From Methylomonas sp. (GTDB taxonomy: Bacteria; Pseudomonadota; Gammaproteobacteria; Methylococcales; Methylomonadaceae), in contig JALXCS010000257.1 of NCBI GenBank assembly GCA_026990815.1, positions 1-14,635 on the forward strand: a stretch of DNA of 14,635 bases, in the 5' to 3' direction. Within the stretch, counting starts at the first letter, position 1. Every line of letters begins with the position of its first letter. Under the pieces are notes generated by a model. It made no database searches. It was not told the DNA's origin and saw only the letters and a program-made list of their open reading frames with translations. The translations under genes were made by a program, and so were the position numbers. Below, one piece after another: positions 13,212-14,635 of this stretch.

Positions 13212-14635
13212 ATGTTAAAAGCTAAGTCAGAATGGGTTTTCATGATTTTTTGGGCTTGCTTTCTGGCTGGTTATAGCTTAACAGGTTTGACTGCCCAGAT
13301 TCATGTGACAACGGATCGCAATCCGGTCAATATGAATGAGTCTTTTCAAATTATTTTTTCTGCAGATGATGATGTGGATGGCGAGCCAGATTTCAGTCCT
13401 TTATCCAAAGACTTCGAGATTTTGAACCAGAGCCATAGTAGTCAATCTTCATGGGTGAATGGCAGTTTTACCAAAATGATCAAATGGGTAGTTGATGTGA
13501 TGCCAAAAAAATCCGGAATACTCGAGATACCGGCAATCAGGTTTGGAAGAGATAAAACTCGTCCAACCAGAATTCTTGTCAAAGAGGTAAAGGAGGCTGA
13601 TGCAGATTTACATTCTGGTGAAGATCTGTTTCTTCTTGTCGAAGTTTCTGCCAGTAACCCTTATGTTCAGCAACAAGTAATTTATACGATGCGTTTATAC
13701 AGAAAGGTTAGTCTGGCGCAGGCAAGTTTGACTGAACCAACCCTGGAGGATGCGGTTATTGAACGTTTAGGTGAGGATAAAGATTTTAATACTTTGTTTA
13801 AAGGAGAAAATTATTCTGTAACTGAACGCAAATATGCTATTTTTCCACAAAAGAGCGGTGTCATGACGATTGAGCCGCTTTCTTTAACCGCATCTGTTGT
13901 GGTCGATACCCAGCGCCGATTTGGAGGTTTTTTTAGTCGGCCAGTTACCCGGACCAAAAGGGTGGTTTCAGATGCAATTGAGTTGATTATCAAGCCGATT
14001 CCCAAAAGCTTTACCGGAAAGCATTGGCTGCCCGTTGAACAACTTTATCTGAAAGACCAATGGAGTCGGGATAATCTGCAAGTAAAAGTAGGGGAGCCGT
14101 TAACACGTACTGTAACATTGTTGGCGAAAGGTGCCACGGCCGGTCAATTGCCCAGTTTGTTTTCTGATGATAAACCGATTAAATCTGATTTGGGCGATGA
14201 ATTGAAAATTTATCCTGACCAGCCAGTTTTGAAAGATCGACCAGAAGAAAGCAATATGTTGGCTTTCAGGGAAGAAAAAGTAGCACTGATTCCATCTCAG
14301 GCTGGTAGCTATCAAATACCGGCAATCGAAATTCCATGGTGGAATGTCAACAAGGACCAAATGGAAGTTGCGAAAATCCCGATGAAAACCATACAGGCTA
14401 TTGCGGTAACTGGCGTAACAAAGACCAGACCACGAAAACAGCCTGATTTGAAAAAAACGGATGAAAAAACTCAGCAGCTTCAAAAAGGTTCTACACAATC
14501 CGAGGCGGACAAAATTTGGATGGGGATTTCAGGAGGATTAGCCTTGGGTTGGTTGTTGACAATATTTTATTTTTATAAAAAGTTAAAAGGGAAAAAGTCC
14601 AATCAAAAACAGGAAGATTTGACAAAGTCGTTGGA
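13212..14635 (+). CDS. batD: BatD family protein, cut by the window end
   Basis: The ATG directly follows the preceding TAA (TAAATG), with AGAGG at 13199-13203, and the frame is open to the last base (474 codons seen). A signal peptide is visible (about residues 1-28: positive N-terminus, FMIFWACFLAGYSLTGLTA, then QIHVTTDRNPV). Beta-rich Ig-like segments follow, with BatD features such as RNPVNMNESFQIIFSAD near the start and VMPKKSGILEIPAI around 95-109. A transmembrane helix lies at about 434-454 (GISGGLALGWLLTIFYFY), followed by a Lys-rich cytoplasmic tail. BatD is thus a periplasmic protein anchored at its C-terminus; it is thought to act with the VWA proteins in envelope stress or oxygen tolerance. 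The function is not biochemically defined. The true C-terminus lies beyond the window. Confidence 0.88.
   Translation, partial: MLKAKSEWVFMIFWACFLAGYSLTGLTAQIHVTTDRNPVNMNESFQIIFSADDDVDGEPDFSPLSKDFEILNQSHSSQSSWVNGSFTKMIKWVVDVMPKKSGILEIPAIRFGRDKTRPTRILVKEVKEADADLHSGEDLFLLVEVSASNPYVQQQVIYTMRLYRKVSLAQASLTEPTLEDAVIERLGEDKDFNTLFKGENYSVTERKYAIFPQKSGVMTIEPLSLTASVVVDTQRRFGGFFSRPVTRTKRVVSDAIELIIKPIPKSFTGKHWLPVEQLYLKDQWSRDNLQVKVGEPLTRTVTLLAKGATAGQLPSLFSDDKPIKSDLGDELKIYPDQPVLKDRPEESNMLAFREEKVALIPSQAGSYQIPAIEIPWWNVNKDQMEVAKIPMKTIQAIAVTGVTKTRPRKQPDLKKTDEKTQQLQKGSTQSEADKIWMGISGGLALGWLLTIFYFYKKLKGKKSNQKQEDLTKSL

Noticed and set aside
13811..14498. Two - strand open frames opposite batD
   Set aside because: The + strand is continuously open with signal peptide, BatD-type motifs and a transmembrane helix.

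Overview
The window reads as ordinary chromosome from a moderately AT-rich gammaproteobacterium. The best taxonomic signal is a GreB with the classic gammaproteobacterial sequence (LGDRSENADYQYNK core). A moxR-DUF58-DUF4381-VWA-VWA/TPR-BatD cluster is typical of the same class. A methylotroph-like (Methylococcales) host is possible but only a guess. All genes except greB lie on the + strand. There are no rRNA or tRNA genes, no CRISPR array, and no transposase gene.

Layout. (1) 31-1513: a tight trio of a SnoaL/NTF2-fold protein, a cupin and a LysE/RhtB-type exporter; substrates unknown. (2) 1597-1632: a hairpin between converging genes, then greB on the - strand (1625-2098). (3) 2099-2609: a 511-bp gap with a short palindrome, a 19-codon mini-ORF with a Shine-Dalgarno, and a ~171-bp MITE-like imperfect palindrome. 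(4) 2610-5018: a Lon-like S16 protease (AAA_32/LonB-type) with an intact Ser-Lys dyad, a degenerate P-loop and a TTG start, followed by a terminator-like hairpin. (5) 5131-5226: a ~96-bp inverted-repeat element whose right edge forms a perfect extended -10 promoter directly in front of (6) a glutamate/aspartate-type cation symporter (5250-6548) and an Nramp-related transporter (6573-7874), which ends at a good rho-independent terminator. (7) 7984 to the window end: the moxR/bat operon, of which the last gene, batD, is cut by the window edge.

How the parts fit. The bat operon is the dominant system: a MoxR AAA+ ATPase, a soluble DUF58 protein, a membrane-anchored DUF4381 protein, two membrane VWA (MIDAS) proteins, one of them carrying a TPR and a very Gln-rich tail (a BatB-BatC fusion), and a BatD-type exported/membrane protein. 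Genes overlap or abut from DUF58 onward, indicating translational coupling. Upstream of moxR there is an exact match to the RpoE (sigma-E) promoter pattern GGAACTT-N16-TCTGA, which suggests induction by envelope stress.

The most distinctive observations are this sigma-E-type promoter, the inverted-repeat element that supplies an extended -10 promoter to a transporter pair, the loss of canonical Nramp metal-ligand motifs in the second transporter, and the degenerate Walker A of the Lon-like protease. I did not see a clearly novel defence or mobile system.
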